DNA from: Acidobacteriota bacterium
GTDB lineage: Bacteria; Acidobacteriota; Blastocatellia; Pyrinomonadales; Pyrinomonadaceae
Direction of reading: 5' to 3'
Length of the DNA stretch: 55,152 bases
Assembly: GCA_029781855.1 (NCBI GenBank)
Contig: JAKOVX010000062.1
Span: 1-55,152, forward strand
Each line of letters opens with the position of its first letter. The first letter of the stretch is position 1. Of this stretch, positions 52,632-55,152 are shown in pieces. A program made the position numbers and the translations under genes. The notes below the pieces were generated by a model. The model was given only the letters and a program-made list of their open reading frames with translations, made no database searches and was not told where the DNA came from.

Positions 52632-52670
52632 TAAACTAAATAGTTTACCAACCCATCGATTGAGTGGCAA
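52632..52670 (-). promoter_or_regulatory. Candidate promoter with overlapping dyad before the Cys-cluster gene
   Basis: On the minus strand: -35 TTGCCA (52665-52670), 17-bp spacer, -10 TAAACT (52642-52647). A perfect dyad at 52632-52647 (TAAACTA, 2 nt, TAGTTTA) overlaps the -10 and ends right at the ATG (52631). The transcript would have a very short leader. Likely a second entry point into the metal operon. Confidence 0.5.
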
Positions 52671-52733
52671 TAGCAGGTTCGAAGAAATGAAACCCAAATG
52701 CTAGGAGGCGTCGCGGAGCGCTCCCGCTTCGAG

Positions 52734-53090
52734 TCACCGAATGAATATTAGTAACACTCCGCACGGGTCCACCACGTGCAGTATCTTTGTGTCGCCGACC
52801 ATTTCCGGCTCCGCGACGCGGGCGCTGCCATACTTATTTTCTTCGAGTACCTGTTTTACGTGTTGGTACCATTCGTCGACGTCGTCCACGTCGAGCTTAA
52901 TCATGAAATTGTTTGCCCAGTCCTTGACGTAATAGTTCTGCAAACGAAAGACGGCGTTGCCGAGGCGACAATCCATCGTTCCGCCCCAGCCTTCCGTCAA
53001 CTGGAAGCCTAGAGCCGAATAGAAGCTTTTCGAAACCTCGAAATCCTGGGCGGGAACGTACACAACCAGTTCTTTTATTGTCAGCGGCAT
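52734..53090 (-). CDS. VOC/glyoxalase-fold protein
   Basis: 118 residues with the vicinal-oxygen-chelate pattern: an N-terminal VVYVPAQDFEVSKSFYSALG and the C-terminal FVDP-like ending DPCGVLLIFIR. Such proteins bind metals or small molecules, e.g. for drug or aldehyde detoxification. 7 bp after the UGA-containing thioredoxin-like gene. Function in this operon unknown. Confidence 0.8.
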   Translation of the reverse strand: MPLTIKELVVYVPAQDFEVSKSFYSALGFQLTEGWGGTMDCRLGNAVFRLQNYYVKDWANNFMIKLDVDDVDEWYQHVKQVLEENKYGSARVAEPEMVGDTKILHVVDPCGVLLIFIR

Positions 53091-53097
53091 ACGTGAT

Positions 53098-53664
53098 TTA
53101 TTTGTTCAGAAGTTTTTTTATTGCTTCGGTCATCTTCTCGGGGTTGAGAGTGGTTTCGTCCGATATGCCGAGTTGTTCCTGCCAGAATATCGGCTTCGGT
53201 GGCGTGTCGGCCCACTCGGCGTTCCCGTCGTAAAGCAAGTAAACGTCCCACGCAGGGTTGCCGGCGTCAAGTCCAAGAACTGGAGAGAAGGCTTTTACAA
53301 GCTCGCCGTTTCCGTCCCAGTAATGCGTCACGCGATCATCGGGCAGATATTTCGTTGCGCGTCCAACCGCGAATTCGCCGTCAGACGCAAGGACCGGAAC
53401 CCACGTTGAATATATTTTGAAGCCCTGCCCTTTCAGGTTGTCTGCAACTTTTTGAATTTCGGAGGCCCCCCGAAGACAGTGCCCTCAGGTAGGCGACAGC
53501 AAAACGAGCAGCCGAACCTTACCTTTGTCAGCATTAAATTGTGCACGAAGCGCGTTCATGTCGGATGAATAACCCTTGCCGCCCGTGAACTGATACGCGA
53601 CCAAACCGGCGAGGGCGACCAAAAGAATCCCTGCGACAATCAAAATTATTCTCTTTCGAGTCAT
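53098..53664 (-). CDS. Thioredoxin-like (seleno)protein with UGA in a UxxC motif
   Basis: The frame from ATG 53664 (SD GAGGCGA) runs to 53098 with one internal stop, TGA at 53485-53487, codon 60. Read as selenocysteine it gives LLVLLSPT-U-GHCLRGASEI: the UGA is exactly the first position of a thioredoxin-fold CxxC (U60, Cys63). An N-terminal membrane anchor (IILIVAGILLVALAGLVAY) precedes the domain, and the downstream part (WVPVLASDGEF, RVTHYWDGNGELVKAF) is continuous and family-like. A GC-rich hairpin 11-27 nt after the UGA fits a bacterial SECIS. The next gene upstream encodes a GDCCVxC protein, a family that includes selenoprotein members. A simple nonsense mutation is the alternative. Confidence 0.8.
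53458..53474 (-). promoter_or_regulatory. Candidate bacterial SECIS hairpin
   Basis: Starting 11 nt after the UGA, TTCGG pairs with CCGAA; a G-U pair extends the stem to 6 bp, leaving a small loop that begins with GG. The loop lies about 16 nt from the UGA. Bacterial SECIS elements need a short stem-loop with a G among the first loop bases at roughly this distance, so the fit is good. A fold-and-score program would decide. Confidence 0.55.
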
Positions 53665-53673
53665 AGCATCGCC

Positions 53674-53883
53674 TCAGCTGCAACATGCGCCGCTTGTTTT
53701 CGGCGGACATTGTACCGAACCGTAGGAACAGAAGACACAGCAATCCCCCGCCAACGGTCTCAGGAGTGTTTTGCAATTTTCGCATTCGTAAAAGAAAACA
53801 CAGGAGTCGGTCGGCATCTCCTCCTCTTTCTGAAAATCGCACTTCGGACAGGTGACGGTCGAAGTGTTTAATGGCTCCGTCAT
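53674..53883 (-). CDS. GDCCVxC-domain protein
   Basis: 69 residues from ATG 53883, which overlaps the upstream stop as ATGA. Zinc-ribbon-like pairs Cys12/Cys15 and Cys34/Cys37, then the family motif GDCCVFCSYGSVQCPP (46-61). This family is found with mercury-type transport genes, and some members carry Sec; here all are Cys codons. The protein may bind Hg, Cd or other soft metals. Ends GACCS. Confidence 0.85.
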   Translation of the reverse strand: MTEPLNTSTVTCPKCDFQKEEEMPTDSCVFFYECENCKTLLRPLAGDCCVFCSYGSVQCPPKTSGACCS

Positions 53884-54257
53884 TTGATGCATTTGTCCGA
53901 GCACCTCCGAGCTTCAATAGAATTCCAAATCGCGACGACCAGCAGCCCGGCCAGCCCGCCGTACAAGAACCTCACATCTATGTTCGTATTTAGCGAATAC
54001 AAAACAGCCGCAGTTGAGAGAATACCAAGCAGGAGAGGAATGATCTTCCTATGATTGCGAAACGCAATAACGCTGCCCACAAGCGCGACGATCACTAAAA
54101 TCTGCATCGCGTACAGAATGTACCGCTCATATGGAGCGAGAAAGCTCAGTCCAAGGATCGAACCGATCAGACTGAGAAAAGGAAAACAGCACGGAACAGC
54201 CGCTCCGGCAATAACCGCGCCGATAGCACCGACTTTATCAAGAACATTTGTTGCCAT
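53880..54257 (-). CDS. MerC/MerT-like metal transport membrane protein
   Basis: 125 residues from ATG 54257 (GGAGAGAAC upstream), 2 bp after the merR stop. About four membrane helices; the first holds a Cys pair (AAVPCCFPFLSLIG, residues 23-24), as in mercury importers of the MerC/MerT/MerF type, and the tail ends ARRCSDKCIK. Upstream in-frame starts to 54341 overlap merR. The exact family is uncertain. Confidence 0.75.
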   Translation of the reverse strand: MATNVLDKVGAIGAVIAGAAVPCCFPFLSLIGSILGLSFLAPYERYILYAMQILVIVALVGSVIAFRNHRKIIPLLLGILSTAAVLYSLNTNIDVRFLYGGLAGLLVVAIWNSIEARRCSDKCIK

Positions 54258-54259
54258 AG

Positions 54260-54679
54260 TTAAGTTCTCTCCGCGTGAGCGATTTCGACAACGACCGGAC
54301 ACTCTGCAGAATCTGGATGCCTTTTGAGTTCCTCCTCGCATTCGGCGAGATAGCGCGTGAGCTTGTCATGAAACTCGTGCATCGACTTCAGCCGCGTATC
54401 GAGTTCAGTGAGTTTCGCGTCGAGCAGGTCGCGGACACGACGGCATTCACTTGAGCCGTTCGTTGACAGAAGACTGCCTATTTCATCAAGAGAAAACCCC
54501 AGATCCTGCGCTTGTTTGATGAAAAGCACACGATCTATCGTTTCAGAATTGAAAATCCGATAACCGCCTGGGGTCCGCGGTGCAGCGGGCAAGAGATTTC
54601 GACGCTCGTAATACCGCAACGTGTCGATGCTGACACCGGAACGCTCAGCTACCTCGCCAATACGAAAACTATTCCCCAT
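54260..54679 (-). CDS. merR: MerR-family metal-responsive regulator
   Basis: 139 residues from ATG 54679 (MGNSFRIGEVAERSGV). N-terminal winged helix (RIGEVAERSGVSIDTLRYYE), dimerisation helix, and three Cys at 79, 114 and 127 (SECRRV, AECEEE, AECPVV), matching the Hg-binding Cys of Tn501 MerR (82, 117, 126). It should twist the promoter upstream to turn on the operon when metal binds. Its start codon lies almost exactly where transcription would begin. An upstream ATG at 54718 lies in the promoter and is rejected. Confidence 0.9.
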   Translation of the reverse strand: MGNSFRIGEVAERSGVSIDTLRYYERRNLLPAAPRTPGGYRIFNSETIDRVLFIKQAQDLGFSLDEIGSLLSTNGSSECRRVRDLLDAKLTELDTRLKSMHEFHDKLTRYLAECEEELKRHPDSAECPVVVEIAHAERT

Positions 54680-54686
54680 CCGTAAA

Positions 54687-54718
54687 ATCTTACACCCTAG
54701 ACCTAACTCCAGGGTCAA
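54687..54718 (-). promoter_or_regulatory. MerR-type promoter/operator of the metal operon
   Basis: Minus strand: -35 TTGACC (54713-54718), -10 TAAGAT (54687-54692), separated by 20 bp, the long spacer typical of MerR-controlled promoters. Between them lies a dyad (54694-54715) with outer arms ACCCT and AGGGT, 7 of 8 outer pairs matching. Predicted start of transcription is at about 54680, next to the ATG. Confidence 0.8.
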
Positions 54719-54879
54719 GTCTCACTTGAAGTTCTATTTCTTCATAGGTCCAATCGGGTTTGGGCCGCGCATGTCACAGTGCCCGCAGGCTTTGATTTCG
54801 GGCAAATACACTGTGAAACCAGTGGCCAATCCCGTGAAACAAGCTGCAGACAGATCGTAGGAATACTGAAAAGGTCAGG
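54719..54879. other. Gap between the merR promoter and the right-end gene
   Basis: 161 bp between two divergent transcription units. A short plus-strand frame (to 54860) here is the shadow of merR and its promoter. I see no second clear promoter and no repeat or RNA gene. Confidence 0.4.
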
Positions 54880-55152
54880 ATGGTAGCTATTGGATACAGA
54901 AGGGTTTCAAGGAAACGCCCGTGCTGTATCTGCGGGAAACCTGATTGGTGCAGCACGACCGTGACCGAAACGATATCGTTCTGCGCCCGGTCCACTCGGA
55001 ACGCCGATCGGGTCAGCAGGTATGGCTGGGGAGTATTTTACCATCAGGATTCCGGTTTCGATCTCAACTTCAACCGAACCTTATATGGATCTTCGAAGCG
55101 GAAGAAGACGGAGGTTTCAAAACTTCTCGCTCCGCCCGCGAGCCGAGACCGG
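54880..55152 (+). CDS. N-terminal part of a zinc-finger primase-like protein (cut by window end)
   Basis: The frame from ATG 54880 is open to the last base, 91 residues, with no stop. It holds a Cys-rich motif, RPCCICGKPDWCSTT followed by FCARSTR and GWGVFYH: C-x2-C with further Cys at 24 and 36, resembling the N-terminal zinc ribbon of phage or plasmid primases (CxxCGKxDWC pattern). AAAAGGTCAGG lies just before the ATG. It marks the start of another transcription unit, probably replication-related. The family is inferred only from this motif. Confidence 0.6.
   Translation, partial: MVAIGYRRVSRKRPCCICGKPDWCSTTVTETISFCARSTRNADRVSRYGWGVFYHQDSGFDLNFNRTLYGSSKRKKTEVSKLLAPPASRDR

Noticed and set aside
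54621..54860. 79-residue plus-strand frame across merR and its promoter
   Set aside because: Runs antisense through the merR start and the operator; no SD.
1..55152. CRISPR arrays, tRNA or rRNA genes, transposases, integrases and attachment sites
   Set aside because: None seen. The short repeats found are operator- or oriT-like, not CRISPR-like, and no recombinase gene lies in the window, so element ends cannot be placed.

Overview
The window looks like one stretch of a bacterial accessory or mobile replicon, either an integrative conjugative element or a conjugative plasmid, loaded with defence and metal-resistance genes. I see no rRNA, tRNA, ribosomal protein or other marker to fix the host. 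A CHAT/TPR protease, a prolyl-oligopeptidase-type hydrolase and a sigma/anti-sigma pair on one strand, the moderate GC content and the style of the metal genes suggest an Acidobacteriota-like host (Blastocatellia type). That is an inference, not a proof.

Left third (1-15.4 kb), defence and signalling. The window opens inside a plus-strand operon: the tail of an unknown gene, a CBASS CD-NTase, an E2-like CBASS conjugation protein, HsdR of a type I restriction system and a YgjP-like metallopeptidase. The last junctions are 4-bp overlaps, so CBASS and restriction are translationally coupled. Facing it is a minus-strand cassette: sigma factor, membrane anti-sigma-like protein, S9 peptidase, a 70-residue secreted Cys-rich peptide, and a TPR-CHAT caspase-like protease. 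A sigma-54 activator without a sensor domain is divergent from it. Then come a zinc-ribbon protein with a HEPN R-x4-H motif and a Fic-family protein whose catalytic His position is Gln. Five copies of a TTGCGACA-type half-site lie upstream of the Fic gene.

Middle (15.9-42.6 kb), conjugation module. A SLOG/DUF2493 protein, two SSBs, a large unknown protein and RNase HI precede a probable oriT region (repeated TGTCACCG and a perfect palindrome), a ribbon-helix-helix accessory protein and a relaxase. The type IV secretion system is in two divergent blocks: VirB1, VirB8, VirB9, VirB10, a MoxR-like AAA+ ATPase, a pilin-like protein, VirD4 and a second pilin-like protein on the minus strand; VirB2, VirB3, VirB4, VirB5 and VirB6 on the plus strand. 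No VirB11 or VirB7 was seen.

Right part (42.7-54.7 kb), metal resistance, all minus strand. The order of transcription is MerR, MerC/MerT-like membrane protein, GDCCVxC protein, a thioredoxin-like protein with an in-frame UGA at the first position of a CxxC motif (probable selenocysteine, UGHC), a VOC protein, a Cys-cluster membrane protein, CzcC, CzcB, CzcA, a PII-like protein, CzcD, a small membrane protein, a second CDF-type transporter, an ICMT-like gene interrupted by an in-frame stop, and a FecR-domain protein. The window ends in a new plus-strand gene with a primase-like zinc finger, cut by the window edge.

How it fits together: the relaxase, VirD4 and T4SS would move the element, SSB/RNase H would serve DNA processing, and CBASS/restriction/HEPN/Fic plus metal efflux are typical cargo. 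The strongest new observations are the UGA-containing thioredoxin-like gene with its hairpin, the CBASS-HsdR operon with a tandem duplication beside the cyclase active site, the sigma/CHAT/secreted-peptide cassette and the Fic operator array.
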